Shown: in pieces, positions 1 through 8,751 of the stretch
How positions within the stretch are numbered: the first letter of the stretch is position 1
How the letters are laid out: the number at the start of each line of letters is the position of its first letter
Assembly (NCBI RefSeq): GCF_026342015.1
Contig: NZ_JAPENL010000003.1
Coordinates: 930,001-994,000 of the forward strand
DNA: 64,000 bases
DNA from: Micromonospora lupini
GTDB taxonomy: Bacteria > Actinomycetota > Actinomycetes > Mycobacteriales > Micromonosporaceae
Reading direction: 5' to 3'
Notes under the pieces: generated by a model
Database searches by the model: none
What the model saw: the letters and a program-made list of their open reading frames with translations, nothing else
Told to the model about the DNA's origin: nothing
Program-made: the position numbers and the translations under genes

Positions 1-784
1 TCGGCGCCTTGAACGCCGGCACGCCGTTGGAGATCGCCTCCACACCGGTGAGCGCGGCGGCCCCCGAGCTGAACGTCCGCAGCAGCAGGAAGACGAGTGC
101 GAAACCGGTCACGCTGTGCTCGGCCTGGATGACCAGGTCGGCACTTGGCGCACGGAGGTCGTCGCCAAGCACGAAGACGCGGAACAGCCCGGTCAGCAGC
201 ATCCCGCCCATCACGATGACGAAACCGTAGGTGGGGATGGCGAAGGCGGTGCCCGACTCGCGCAGGCCGCGCAGGTTGACCGCCGTGAGCAGCACCACCG
301 CGATCACCGCGATCATGACCTTGTGCGTGGCCACGAACGGCACCACCGAGCCGAGGTTGGCCACGCCGGAGGAGACCGACACGGCCACCGTGAGCACATA
401 GTCGACAAGCAGGGCGCTGGCCACCCCGACCCCGAACTTCGGGCCGAGGTTGACGGTTGCCACCTCGTAGTCGCCGCCGCCGGAGGGGTAGGCGTGCACG
501 TTCTGCCGGTAGCTGGCCACCACCGTGAGCATCACGACGACCACCGCGAGGGCGATCCACGGGGAGAACAGGAGCGCCGAGGCACCGGCGATGGACAGGG
601 TCAGCAGGATCTCGTCGGGCGCGTACGCGACGCTGGACAGCGCGTCGGAGGCGAACACGGGCAGCGCGATGCGCTTCGGCAGGAGGGTGTGCTGCAGGCG
701 GTCGGACCGGAACGGTCGACCGAGGAGCAGCCGCTTCAGCAGCGAGGTGGGACTGGCCACGAACGCCAAGGGTACGACCATCAT
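1..784 (-). CDS. APC-family permease, partial (3' end outside window)
   Basis: The reverse strand reads open from ATG at 784 (a second ATG follows at 781) to the window edge, giving 261 residues. After a short basic N-terminus comes the motif FASDALSSVAYAPDEIL, typical of the first helix of actinobacterial APC permeases. Several hydrophobic helices follow, with a conserved YPSGGGDYEVA loop. The family imports amino acids or cations across the inner membrane; the substrate cannot be read from sequence. It is divergent from two TrkA-type genes, the same arrangement as Rv2690c-Rv2691-Rv2692 in M. tuberculosis, so a role linked to K+ homeostasis is possible (inference). The C-terminal part is missing because the window starts here. 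Confidence 0.9.
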   Translation of the reverse strand, partial: MMVVPLAFVASPTSLLKRLLLGRPFRSDRLQHTLLPKRIALPVFASDALSSVAYAPDEILLTLSIAGASALLFSPWIALAVVVVMLTVVASYRQNVHAYPSGGGDYEVATVNLGPKFGVGVASALLVDYVLTVAVSVSSGVANLGSVVPFVATHKVMIAVIAVVLLTAVNLRGLRESGTAFAIPTYGFVIVMGGMLLTGLFRVFVLGDDLRAPSADLVIQAEHSVTGFALVFLLLRTFSSGAAALTGVEAISNGVPAFKAP

Positions 785-922
785 CGCGGAAGCACGGGGG
801 TGGGCGATCGTCGCTGCTCACCACGACGGGGTACGGTCGATCCCCGCTGGCCGCCGGGACGTGGCAGGCTCGCACCTGTCAGACCCGGCAGCGGGAGCGG
901 TACGCACCTTGGGAGGGACAGC

Positions 923-1588
923 GTGCACGTCGTGATCATGGGATGTGGCCGGGTCGGGTCGACCCTCGCCCACAGCCTGGAGTCCCGGGGGCACTCGGTG
1001 GCGGTGATCGACCAGGACGCTGACGCCTTCCGGCGGCTCGGCCCCGACTTCGCCGGCATCACGGTGACCGGGGCGGGCTTCGACGGCGAGGTGCTGCGCC
1101 AGGCGGGCATCGAGCGCGCGGACGCCTTCGCGGCCGTCTCCAGCGGCGACAACTCCAACATCATCTCGGCGCGGTTGGCCCGCGAGACGTTCGGCGTGTC
1201 CCGCGTCGCGGCCCGCATCTACGACCAGCGCCGCGCCCAGGTCTACGAGCGGCTGGGCATCCCCACGGTGGCGACGGTGCGCTGGACCGCCGACCGGATG
1301 CTGCGGCACCTCGTGCCGGAGGGCAACGTGGAGATCTTCCGCGACCCCACGAGCACCGTGTCGATCGTCGAGGTCCCGGTGCACAAGGAGTGGATCGGCC
1401 GGCCGGTGCGCGTCCTGGAGGAGGCGTCCGGCGCGCGGGTGGCCTACCTGATCCGTTTCGGCATCGGCACGCTGCCCACCGCGTCCACAGTCGTGCAGGA
1501 GGGCGACCAGGTGTTCATGCTGGTCAGCGACGACATCGTGGCGACCGTCACGTCGGTGGCGGCGACGCCGCCGGAAGGGGGGCACTGA
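923..1588 (+). CDS. trkA: TrkA-type K+ channel regulatory protein (first of pair)
   Basis: A 221-aa cytoplasmic regulatory subunit for K+ transport. The N-terminal Rossmann fold has GCGRVG at residues 7-12 and an acidic residue at the end of strand 2 (VIDQD), so it should bind NAD(H). The C-terminal third is an RCK_C-like domain. The GTG start at 923 is supported by a GGGAGGGA ribosome site at 911-918; longer upstream readings of this frame are antisense to the permease and not credible. Only 3 bp separate its stop from a second trkA gene, so the two form an operon and probably a hetero-oligomeric ring, like CeoB/CeoC of mycobacteria. No integral K+ channel gene is adjacent except the divergent APC permease. 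Confidence 0.93.
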   Translation: MHVVIMGCGRVGSTLAHSLESRGHSVAVIDQDADAFRRLGPDFAGITVTGAGFDGEVLRQAGIERADAFAAVSSGDNSNIISARLARETFGVSRVAARIYDQRRAQVYERLGIPTVATVRWTADRMLRHLVPEGNVEIFRDPTSTVSIVEVPVHKEWIGRPVRVLEEASGARVAYLIRFGIGTLPTASTVVQEGDQVFMLVSDDIVATVTSVAATPPEGGH

Positions 1589-1591
1589 GCC

Positions 1592-2281
1592 ATGCGGATC
1601 GCCATCGCGGGCGCCGGCAACGTGGGCCGCTCGATCGCCCAGGAGCTGATCGAGAACGGCCACCAGGTGATGCTCATCGAGCGGCAGCCGAAGATGCTCC
1701 GGCCGGACCGGGTGCCGGCCGCCGAGTGGGTGCTCGCCGACGCGTGTGAGGTGGCCAGCCTGGAGGAGGCCAACGTCGCCGGCTGCGACGTGGTCGTCGC
1801 GGCCACCGGTGACGACAAGACCAACCTGGTGCTGTCGCTGCTTGCCAAGACCGAGTTCGCGGTGCCCCGGGTGGTGGCCCGCGTCAACCGTGCCGAGAAC
1901 GAGTGGCTCTTCACCGAGCAGTGGGGCGTCGACGTCGCGGTGAGCAAGCCGCGGGTCATGGCCGCGCTTGTCGAGGAGGCGGTCACCGTCGGCGACCTGG
2001 TCCGCCTGATGACCTTCCGGCAGGGCGAGGCGAACCTCGTCGAGATCACCCTGCCGCCGACCGCGCCCTACGTCGGTCAGCCCATCCACGCGGTGCCACT
2101 GCCCCGCGACTCCGCCCTGGTGGCGATCCTGCGCGGCAAGCGCGTCCTGGTGCCCAGCCCGGACGACCCCATCGAGGCCGGTGACGAGCTGATCTTCGTC
2201 TGCACCGCCGAGGTGGAGGACGAGGTCCGCGCGGTCATCCTCGGCCCGGACAGCGTCGAGCGGACCCGCGGCTCACGCTGA
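1592..2281 (+). CDS. trkA: TrkA-type K+ channel regulatory protein (second of pair)
   Basis: A 229-aa TrkA homologue, paralogous to the preceding gene. It starts MRIAIAGAGNVG, a classical dinucleotide-binding GxGxxG at residues 7-12, with an acidic end to strand 2 (LIER). The C-terminal RCK_C domain covers about residues 140-220. The ATG lies 3 bp after the upstream stop, indicating translational coupling. Ring assembly of such proteins gates K+ uptake in response to nucleotide binding (known for the family). The pair corresponds to CeoC of mycobacteria by order and length. Confidence 0.93.
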   Translation: MRIAIAGAGNVGRSIAQELIENGHQVMLIERQPKMLRPDRVPAAEWVLADACEVASLEEANVAGCDVVVAATGDDKTNLVLSLLAKTEFAVPRVVARVNRAENEWLFTEQWGVDVAVSKPRVMAALVEEAVTVGDLVRLMTFRQGEANLVEITLPPTAPYVGQPIHAVPLPRDSALVAILRGKRVLVPSPDDPIEAGDELIFVCTAEVEDEVRAVILGPDSVERTRGSR

Positions 2282-2311
2282 GCAGCCGCCGGGCGTGGGT
2301 GGCGCGGTCGC

Positions 2312-2998
2312 TCAGGCGCCGGGCAGTGGGGTGGGTTGCGGCTCCCGGGTGACCCGGCGCACCGTCCAGACGGTGATGAGCAGCAGCAGCGCGTACGGCG
2401 GGTAGCCAAGCGCCAGCCGGGCCACGCCCAGCGCGGTGTCCTGGTGGGCGAGGTAGAGCCCGGCCTGGACGCCCACCTTGGCGAGCCACACCACGCCCCA
2501 GAGCACGGTCAGCCGGGTGAAGGTGCGCACCAGCTTCGGGTCGGCCCGCCACTCCGCGCGGCCCTTGGCGACGAGCACCGACCAGATCCACCCGACGAGG
2601 GGCTGCCGGACGGCCGCCGAGATCAGCAGGGCGATGCCGTAGCCGATGCCGTAGAGGATGCCGGGAAGGTAGAAATCCCGCTCGTCACCTGTGCGCCAGG
2701 CGATGGCGGCGCCGATGCCCACACCGAACAGACCGTTCACCGCGTGCCGGATCGGCCGGCGCTGGGCCAGCCGCAACCCGGCGATCAGCAGCGCGACGGC
2801 CACCGAGGCGATCACGGCGGGCCGGAGGTCGCCGATGATGTTGGCGAGCACGAAGACGACCACGGGGATGCTCGACTCGACAAGCCCCCGCCAGCCGCCG
2901 AGCTGGTCGGCCATCTGCTCGGCGATCGTGGGCAGTGTCTCGTCCTCCTGCGGAGGATCGGTCTCCGGCTGTGCTGCCCGGTGCTGTCCCGTCGTCAT
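2312..2998 (-). CDS. DUF3159 membrane protein
   Basis: A 228-aa integral membrane protein of the actinobacterial DUF3159 family. A hydrophilic N-terminal 25 residues is followed by about five or six hydrophobic helices, with the family-like segment MADQLGGWRGLVESSIPVVV near residue 30. Function is unknown. It is the second gene of a leftward run with the OB-fold protein (25-bp gap), the same neighbour pair as Rv2693c-Rv2694c. ATG at 2998. Confidence 0.88.
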   Translation of the reverse strand: MTTGQHRAAQPETDPPQEDETLPTIAEQMADQLGGWRGLVESSIPVVVFVLANIIGDLRPAVIASVAVALLIAGLRLAQRRPIRHAVNGLFGVGIGAAIAWRTGDERDFYLPGILYGIGYGIALLISAAVRQPLVGWIWSVLVAKGRAEWRADPKLVRTFTRLTVLWGVVWLAKVGVQAGLYLAHQDTALGVARLALGYPPYALLLLITVWTVRRVTREPQPTPLPGA

Positions 2999-3023
2999 GC
3001 CCGGCCTTCCGTCCGCGGTGCCG

Positions 3024-3404
3024 TCACTTCGGCGAGTCCAGCTCGTAGTACGGGTTGTAGATGACCTTGCGTTCGTCGCGCATGGCCACCCGACCGCGCG
3101 CGGTCAGGTGCCGCCCCGGCTCGATCCCGGAGATGTGCCGCCGGCCCAGCCAGACCAGGGTGACGACGTCGCTGCCGTCGTACAGGTCGGCTTCGAGGGT
3201 GGGCAGGTTGGTGCGCGGCGTGTAGACCACCGTGCGCAGCCGACCGGCGACCGAGACCACCTGGCCCCGGGAGCACTGCTGGGCCAGGACGCCACCGCAC
3301 TCGGCGCTCTCCTGACGCAGCTCCTGCGCGTCGATCTCGGCCTCGCTGGCGGTGAACCGTTGCAGGATGCGCCGCAGCGACACCCGGCTCTCGTCGGTCG
3401 TCAT
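3024..3404 (-). CDS. OB-fold nucleic-acid-binding domain protein
   Basis: A 126-aa protein with a single OB-fold. Beta-strand segments run from about residue 45 (GQVVSVAGRLRTVVY) to 115, ending with the typical RKVIYNPYYEL C-terminus seen in its actinobacterial orthologues (Rv2694c type). OB folds of this kind bind single-stranded nucleic acid; the target is unknown. ATG at 3404. It lies between DUF3710 and DUF3159 genes on the same strand and is probably co-transcribed with them. Confidence 0.88.
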   Translation of the reverse strand: MTTDESRVSLRRILQRFTASEAEIDAQELRQESAECGGVLAQQCSRGQVVSVAGRLRTVVYTPRTNLPTLEADLYDGSDVVTLVWLGRRHISGIEPGRHLTARGRVAMRDERKVIYNPYYELDSPK

Positions 3405-3530
3405 GACCTCCGTGTCACCCTCTCCACGCTCGCCGGCTCCGGCCGGCTCCGGCCCGACTCCGGCGACGCCGGAACCGTCCCGCCAGCGTACGCCGACGGG
3501 CCCGGTTCCGGCGGGCCGGTGTTCGGTCGG

Positions 3531-4205
3531 TCAGACCTGGCGGGGCTCGGAGGCGGCGGACTCGTCCCCGCCCTCGGCGCCGGCCTGGTCGGCGATCTCG
3601 CGGGGCAGTCGCAGCGGCAGCGGCTCACGGACCGGCTTCGCCTCCTGGCCACGGTCGACCACCAGGCCGTCCAGGCACTCGGCGAGCGGCCCGGCGCTGG
3701 CCGGGTCGGTGGCCACCGGGCCCTGGAAGACACCGCGGACCATCCAGCGCGGCCCGTCGACGCCGACGAACCGCAGGTTCGTCGGGCCGTCCGGGGTGCG
3801 CACCTGGGCGTGCAGCTCCGGGCCGTACTCGCCCTCGACCTCCTGGGCGGAGGCGCCGTCCTGCAGCAACGACTGCCGGATCTCCTCGCGCACCTCGTCC
3901 CAGATCCCCTCGGACCGGGGGGCGGCGAAGACGCCGAGCTGCAACGCGTTGTCCCCGTGCACCAGCACCACCTGCTGGACCACGCCCTGCGGGTCGGCCT
4001 GCACCCGCACCTCCACCTCGGCCACCGCCGGGATGTGCAGGCTGCCGAGGTCGAGCCGCTGCACCTCGTCGTCGACCTCGGAGATGTCGTACGGCCCGCG
4101 CACGAGCGCCGGCCCCGACGCTCCGGCGCCCTCGTCGAGGACCTCGGTGGTCCGCTCGTCGCGGGTGTGCCGCCCGGCATCGGCCCGCTTTCGGGAGAAG
4201 ATCAC
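3531..4205 (-). CDS. DUF3710 domain protein
   Basis: A 224-aa soluble protein of the actinobacterial DUF3710 family (Rv2696c-like). I chose the GTG at 4205, giving IFSRKRADAGRHT at the N-terminus. Upstream codons in the frame are antisense to dut and lack family character. An acidic segment (GPYDISEVDDEVQRLDLGSL) at about residues 35-54 begins the conserved domain. Function is unknown. It lies 25 bp downstream of dut and is likely part of the dut transcription unit. Confidence 0.9.
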   Translation of the reverse strand: MIFSRKRADAGRHTRDERTTEVLDEGAGASGPALVRGPYDISEVDDEVQRLDLGSLHIPAVAEVEVRVQADPQGVVQQVVLVHGDNALQLGVFAAPRSEGIWDEVREEIRQSLLQDGASAQEVEGEYGPELHAQVRTPDGPTNLRFVGVDGPRWMVRGVFQGPVATDPASAGPLAECLDGLVVDRGQEAKPVREPLPLRLPREIADQAGAEGGDESAASEPRQV

Positions 4206-4230
4206 TGCGCCCACCCTCCGCTGTTCACGA

Positions 4231-4767
4231 TCACCCTGCCACCTCTTCCGTCTGCCCGTGGCCCGGCTCGGCCCGCCGCTGGTCGGCCCACTCCTGGCCG
4301 GCCGGTGACGGCACCAGCCCGGCGTGCCCGCCGGTCGAGCCGTGCCCGCCGGTACCACGCGAGGATCCGGGCAGCTCGGCCACCGGCGCGAACCGCGCCC
4401 GCGCGACCCGTTGGACCACGAGCTGGGCGATCCGGTCGCCGCGGGAGATCTTCGCGGGTGTGTCCCGATCATGGTTGATCAGGTTGACCATGATCTCACC
4501 CCGGTAGCCGGCGTCGACCGTACCGGGCGCGTTGAGCACCGTCACGCCGAGCCTGGCCGCCAGGCCGGAGCGCGGATGGACCAGGCCCACGTACCCCTCC
4601 GGCAGGGCGACGGCCACGCCGGTGGGCACCAGGGCCCGACCACCGGGCGGCAGCTCCACGTCCGCGGCGGCCACCAGGTCGGCCCCGGCATCGCCGGGAT
4701 GGGCGTACGTGGGCAGCGGCAGCTCGGCATCGAGCAGCCGTACGGGCACGGGTACGACGTCGGTCAC
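4231..4767 (-). CDS. dut: dUTP diphosphatase (dUTPase)
   Basis: Hydrolyses dUTP to dUMP and diphosphate, keeping uracil out of DNA and feeding thymidylate synthesis. All five trimeric dUTPase motifs are visible: HPGDAGADL (23-31), PRSGLA (65-70), NAPGTVDAGYRGEI (79-92), RGDRIAQLVV (109-118) and the C-terminal GSSRGTGGHGSTG (134-146) that closes over the active site. At 178 aa it is about 25 residues longer than usual because of a hydrophilic tail after motif 5. ATG at 4767, with DUF3710 immediately downstream. Confidence 0.97.
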   Translation of the reverse strand: MTDVVPVPVRLLDAELPLPTYAHPGDAGADLVAAADVELPPGGRALVPTGVAVALPEGYVGLVHPRSGLAARLGVTVLNAPGTVDAGYRGEIMVNLINHDRDTPAKISRGDRIAQLVVQRVARARFAPVAELPGSSRGTGGHGSTGGHAGLVPSPAGQEWADQRRAEPGHGQTEEVAG

Positions 4768-4857
4768 GGGTCCCCTCTTCGTCCGGTTGTCTCCGGTGAC
4801 CCTGCCATCCTGCCGGTTGGCCGGCCCGCCGTGCGCCGTACCCTCGCAGGAGTGAGC

Positions 4858-5385
4858 ATGTCGCCCTCCCCGTCCGCTGATCGGCCGTCGGTCCCGGCCC
4901 GTCCGGCGTACGCCGAACGGCTGGACCTGCCCTGGTGGCTGTGGCTGACCGGGCTGGTGGCCGCCGCGCTGCTGGCCGTCGAGATCTGGATGGGCGGCTC
5001 CGGCCCCCGCGCCTGGGTGCCCTTCGCGGTGCTGCTGCCGGTCACCGCCGCCGGGATGTGGTGGCTGGGCCGGATCCGCGTCGCGGTCGTCGACTCGGAG
5101 CTGCGGGTGGACGACGCCCGGCTGCCGGTGCGCTTCGTGGCCGACGTGGTCCCGTTGGACGTGGCCGGCCGCCGTGAGGTCCTCGGCGTGGGCGCGGACC
5201 CGCTCGCCTTCGTGGTGCAGCGACCGTGGATCGGCGGCGCCGTGCAGGTGGTCCTCGACGACCCGGCCGACCCGACCCCGTTCTGGGTGGTGAGCACCAG
5301 GCGGCCTGTGGAGCTGGCCGAGGCGGTGCTTGCCGCGCGGGACGCCCGCCGGCCCGCCGACCGTACGGCAGGCGAGCCGGGCTGA
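4858..5385 (+). CDS. DUF3093 membrane protein
   Basis: A 175-aa protein with two transmembrane helices (about residues 25-45 and 52-68) followed by a soluble beta-rich domain, matching the actinobacterial DUF3093 family (Rv2698 position). Function is unknown. ATG at 4858 is preceded by GCAGGAG at 4846-4852; an in-frame GTG at 4852 overlaps that site and is less likely. It is divergent from dut, so both promoters sit in the 90-bp gap. Confidence 0.88.
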   Translation: MSPSPSADRPSVPARPAYAERLDLPWWLWLTGLVAAALLAVEIWMGGSGPRAWVPFAVLLPVTAAGMWWLGRIRVAVVDSELRVDDARLPVRFVADVVPLDVAGRREVLGVGADPLAFVVQRPWIGGAVQVVLDDPADPTPFWVVSTRRPVELAEAVLAARDARRPADRTAGEPG

Positions 5386-5404
5386 CCGGTGCCGACGGCT
5401 CCGC

Positions 5405-6202
5405 TCAGGTGCCCGTCGGTGGGCCGGGCAGGGCCGGCGGTGGCGCTGGCCGGGCGATGCCCTGCCGGCGCAGGTCCACCTGGAGCTGGTCGGCCATCTG
5501 GCGAGTGGCCCGGCGGTTGAGGTAGCTGGCCACCGCCGCGCCGGTCAGGAACGGCCCGAGCGTGGTGAGGTTGCGCCCGAAGCGGCGCAGCAGCATGTCC
5601 CGCATCTCCTTGCGGGCGGCGGTGCCGAGCACCGCGCCCACGCCCACGCCGGGCACCATCGGGTTGACCCCGCGCTGGGTGGCCCAGGAGTGCACCAGGG
5701 CCACCGCCCGTTGACCGCCGGCGCCGGGCAGCGCCACGCCGTGGATCTCGTGCAGCTCACCGATCAGTTTCAGCTCCACCGCCACGACGGCGACGGTCTC
5801 CGCGGCGAGCAGCACGGGCGCGGAGAGCAGCGTGGGCGCGACTGTCCACTCGACTGCGGCGACTCCCCCGCCGGCCGCGCCGATCCCGGCAGTGGCGCGG
5901 GAGGCGTTGCGGATCAGTCGCTCGGCCAGGGCTGCGTCGTCCAGGCCGGGAAAGTGTCGACGCAGGGTGGCCAGGTCCCGCACCGGTACGTGCGGGGCGA
6001 TCTCGGCCACCGTGTCGGTCATCCAGCGCACGGCGGCGCGTGGCTTGAACAGGTCGGAAATGCCCCGGCTACGGGCCTGGCTCACCATCCGGGTGAGCAG
6101 TTGGCGCCGCCGGGCCGGCGCGATGTCGTCCGCGGTCAACGCCGCGACGGTGGCGCCGAGGTCGTCCGCGCCGCCGTCGGTGGTGTCGCCTCGATCGCTC
6201 AT
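5405..6202 (-). CDS. conserved membrane-associated protein, unknown function
   Basis: A 265-aa protein of a conserved actinobacterial type. The N-terminal half is soluble and helical. A glycine/alanine-rich hydrophobic stretch (GIGAAGGGVAAVEW to LLAAETVAVVAVE, about residues 105-145) follows, then a second hydrophobic segment near residue 205. The C-terminus is proline-rich. I do not recognise a catalytic motif. ATG at 6202. It is convergent with the DUF3093 gene (19-bp gap). Confidence 0.8.
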   Translation of the reverse strand: MSDRGDTTDGGADDLGATVAALTADDIAPARRRQLLTRMVSQARSRGISDLFKPRAAVRWMTDTVAEIAPHVPVRDLATLRRHFPGLDDAALAERLIRNASRATAGIGAAGGGVAAVEWTVAPTLLSAPVLLAAETVAVVAVELKLIGELHEIHGVALPGAGGQRAVALVHSWATQRGVNPMVPGVGVGAVLGTAARKEMRDMLLRRFGRNLTTLGPFLTGAAVASYLNRRATRQMADQLQVDLRRQGIARPAPPPALPGPPTGT

Positions 6203-6272
6203 GGGTCGGACCTCCCGGTGCTGTGGCTACCCGCTACGAGTCAAGCAGGTACCCACCGGCGTCGCATGCCTA

Positions 6273-6314
6273 CACCGGTAGCGGCGGCCCCGATCAGGAG
6301 GCCGCCGCCGGTGT
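6273..6314 (-). terminator. hairpin downstream of DUF4193 gene
   Basis: Arms GCGGCGGCC (6281-6289) and GGCCGCCGC (6300-6308), extended by CACCGG/CCGGTG with a 2-nt bulge. It lies just after the stop of the leftward DUF4193 gene. There is no T-run, as is common in actinobacteria. Confidence 0.5.
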
Positions 6315-6322
6315 CGTGAGTG

Positions 6323-6619
6323 TCAGACGCACTCTCGGCAGATCAGCTCGCCGTTGCGCTCGACCGCCAGCTGGCTGCGATGGTGGACCAGGAAGCAGCG
6401 GGCGCACCGGAACTCGTCCTGCTGCATCGGTAGCACCTTGACAGTGAGCTCCTCGTCGGCCAGGTCGGCACCGGGCAGCTCGAAGCTCTCGGCGACCTCG
6501 GCCTCGTCGACGTCCACCGCGCCCGACTGTGAGTCGACGCGCCGTGCCTTGAGCTCTTCCAGGCTGTCCTCGCCGAGGTCGACCTCGTCGCGACGCGGGG
6601 CGTCGTAGTCGGTGGCCAT
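6323..6619 (-). CDS. DUF4193 small zinc-ribbon-like protein
   Basis: A 98-aa acidic protein of the DUF4193 family (Rv2699c-like). It begins MATDYDAPRRDEVDL and ends with a CARC...CREC pair that should form a zinc ribbon (CARCFLVHHRSQL near residue 72, ICREC at the end). Function is unknown, but it is nearly universal in actinobacteria. ATG at 6619. Confidence 0.92.
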   Translation of the reverse strand: MATDYDAPRRDEVDLGEDSLEELKARRVDSQSGAVDVDEAEVAESFELPGADLADEELTVKVLPMQQDEFRCARCFLVHHRSQLAVERNGELICRECV

Positions 6620-7038
6620 CGGTTGTCACTCTCCCATATCGATGTTGTCGCTTCCGGTTGTAACGCCGGACGACGCTGTTTCGGTTCCGCTGGCCGACCA
6701 CCACTTGTGTCGGGCACCCGACCCGGGGACCGTACGGGTCGGGACCGCTGGGGCCACTCCCCTGCGAGCGCGGAACCTTACCCCCCCTTGGGCGAGGCAT
6801 GTATACCGCCCTTGCGGCTGAGATGTACGCCCCCGCACGCGAAGTTGTTCCCAATGTGATTCAGGCGACACGAAGATAGGGGTAGTAGTACCCGGTTCAC
6901 GGTCGGCGCGCCGGCATGTCGGACTGTTTCCACGCGACGGCCGGACAACCGTTAACCTCAGCGGCGTATTCGACGGCCGGCGGTCAGTGCGATCGTTGGC
7001 GGCCGCCGCCACCCACCTGAGGTCCCGGGAGCGCCCAG
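6620..7038. other. 419-bp divergent intergenic region
   Basis: No gene recognised. It separates the leftward DUF4193 gene from the rightward LytR_C gene, so it should hold both promoters. I see no convincing riboswitch, operator or long repeat. Base composition is slightly less G+C-rich around 6620-6680 and 6840-6900, as expected for promoter DNA. Confidence 0.5.
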
Positions 7039-7572
7039 ATGAGTTTTGCGCGAGTGCGAGCACTCGTCGTCGTCGGCCTGCTGGGGGTCCTGGCCCTGGC
7101 GTTCGTGATCACCGCGATCGTGCGGGACAGCCAGGGCGACGCCGGCGCGGCGGGCGGCTGCCCGGACGGCTGGCCGCTGGCGGACGTCACCCTGCACGAG
7201 ACCAAGGACGTCAAGATCAACGTCCTGAACGCGACCGACGAGCCGGGCCGCGCCGGCGCCGTCGCCGACGACTTCCGCAACCGCAAGTTCCAGGTCAAGA
7301 AGGTCGGCAACGCGCCGAAGGGCATCGACGACGTCGCCGTCCTGAAGTTCGGTCCCAAGGGTGTCAGCTCCGCCCACCTGCTCAAGGCGTACTTCCTCAA
7401 CAACGCCGAGCCGGTCTACGACGAGAAGCGCACTGACGACGTCGTCGACGTGGTGCTGGGCAACGGCTTCCAGCAGCTCGCCACCACCACCGAGGTCAAC
7501 CAGTCCCTCGGCGACCTGGGCCCACCTGTCGCGCCCGCCGGCTCCTGCCCGTCCCCCGCCCCCAAGAAGTGA
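7039..7572 (+). CDS. LytR C-terminal domain protein (Cei-like)
   Basis: A 177-aa membrane-anchored protein. A single N-terminal helix (residues 8-27, VVVGLLGVLALAFVITAIV) is followed by an extracellular LytR_C domain (about 55-145; VKINVLNATDEPGRAGAVA opens it). It matches by position and architecture Rv2700 (Cei), a cell-envelope integrity factor; a similar role here is an inference. ATG at 7039, preceded by a weak CGGGAG. Confidence 0.9.
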   Translation: MSFARVRALVVVGLLGVLALAFVITAIVRDSQGDAGAAGGCPDGWPLADVTLHETKDVKINVLNATDEPGRAGAVADDFRNRKFQVKKVGNAPKGIDDVAVLKFGPKGVSSAHLLKAYFLNNAEPVYDEKRTDDVVDVVLGNGFQQLATTTEVNQSLGDLGPPVAPAGSCPSPAPKK

Positions 7573-7582
7573 CTGCGTAACC

Positions 7583-7605
7583 CCGGGGGGCGGTCCGCCC
7601 CCCGG
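7583..7605. terminator. bidirectional hairpin between LytR_C gene and suhB
   Basis: Perfect 11-bp arms CCGGGGGGCGG (7583-7593) and CCGCCCCCCGG (7595-7605), sitting between convergent genes. Confidence 0.65.
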
Positions 7606-7640
7606 CGCCCCGACACGCCCCGGGGCGCTCAGGGGCGTCG

Positions 7641-8462
7641 TCAGGGGCCGCCGGAGGCGTCCAGGGCGGCCAGCCGGTCGTGCAGGTCGGCGAAGAGGGC
7701 GGGCGGGGCCGCGATCACCAGGTCCGGCCCGGGCGGGCGACCGGCCAGGCCGGAGACCCGCGCGCCCGCCTCGGCGGCCACCAGCCCGCCGGCGGCCAGG
7801 TCCCAGGCGCCCAGGCCCTTCTCGAAGTACGCGTCCAGCCGCCCCTCCGCCACCAGGCAGAGATCCAGGGCGGCGGCGCCGAGGCGGCGGATGTCCCGCA
7901 CCGACGCGATCAGCCCGGCGACCACCGACGCCTGGTGCGCCCGCCGGCCGGCGTCGTAGCCGAAGCCGGTGCCGACGAGCGCCTGTCCCAGGTCCGTCTC
8001 GCCGGAACAGCGCAGCCGCACACCGTCGCGCCAGGCGCCGCCGCCCGCGGTGGCGGTCCACTCCTCGCCGGTGTTCACGTTGCGCACCACGCCGGCGACC
8101 ACCACCCCGTCCACCTCGGCGGCCAGCGACACCGCGCTGTACGGCAACCCGTAGAGGTAGTTCACGGTGCCGTCGATCGGGTCGACGATCCAGCGCACGC
8201 CGCCCGGCTCTGCGGGGCCGGTGTCCTGGGTGCCGTACTCCTCGCCCAGGACCGCGTCCCCCGGCCGCAGCGCGCGCAGCGCGTCGAGGACCTGCCGCTC
8301 CACCGCCCGGTCCGCCGCCGTGACCACGTCGGTTACCGTGCTCTTGGTCGCCGCCACGGAGACGCCCTCGACCCGCATCCGGTACGCGGTGGCCGCCGCG
8401 TCCCGAGCCACGTCGAGCGCGATTGCCAACAGTTCCCGCGGTGGCGGCGCCGAACGGTCCAT
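7641..8462 (-). CDS. suhB: inositol monophosphatase family protein
   Basis: A 273-aa Mg2+-dependent phosphatase of the IMPase/SuhB family, hydrolysing inositol-1-phosphate or a related sugar phosphate. Metal-binding motifs are intact: LGEEYG (E75), WIVDPIDGTVNYLYG (D94, D97) and GAWDLAAGG near residue 220. It corresponds to suhB (Rv2701c) by order next to sigA. ATG at 8462; divergent from sigA with a 289-bp gap that must contain the sigA promoters. Confidence 0.93.
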   Translation of the reverse strand: MDRSAPPPRELLAIALDVARDAAATAYRMRVEGVSVAATKSTVTDVVTAADRAVERQVLDALRALRPGDAVLGEEYGTQDTGPAEPGGVRWIVDPIDGTVNYLYGLPYSAVSLAAEVDGVVVAGVVRNVNTGEEWTATAGGGAWRDGVRLRCSGETDLGQALVGTGFGYDAGRRAHQASVVAGLIASVRDIRRLGAAALDLCLVAEGRLDAYFEKGLGAWDLAAGGLVAAEAGARVSGLAGRPPGPDLVIAAPPALFADLHDRLAALDASGGP

Positions 8463-8751
8463 TCCAGGGTCCCCTTCCCGTACGACCGGGGCGTTCCGGG
8501 CCGTGCGCGAGTATCATCCTTACAAAGTCCACATCTGCGCCGAATCGGCGGTCCCGCCGCCGTTACGCCGTGCGGCGCAGGATGATCGCCGCAGACGGCG
8601 TTACAATTCACCCCTGCCCACGCGCCACGGACCGCCGACCACCGGCCGGCCCGGGACACGAGGGTCCCTCAACCACATCGCCCGGCCCGGTTGCCCCACG
8701 CTGTGCCGGACGACCCGGCCGTGCCCGCTCTTCGCCTCCGGAAGGTCATTC

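Noticed and set aside
785..922. c-di-AMP (ydaO) riboswitch between the permease and trkA
   Set aside because: The K+-linked context made it plausible, but the conserved aptamer segments are absent.
818..2089. 423-codon minus-strand frame over the trkA pair
   Set aside because: Antisense shadow; the plus strand has clear TrkA motifs.
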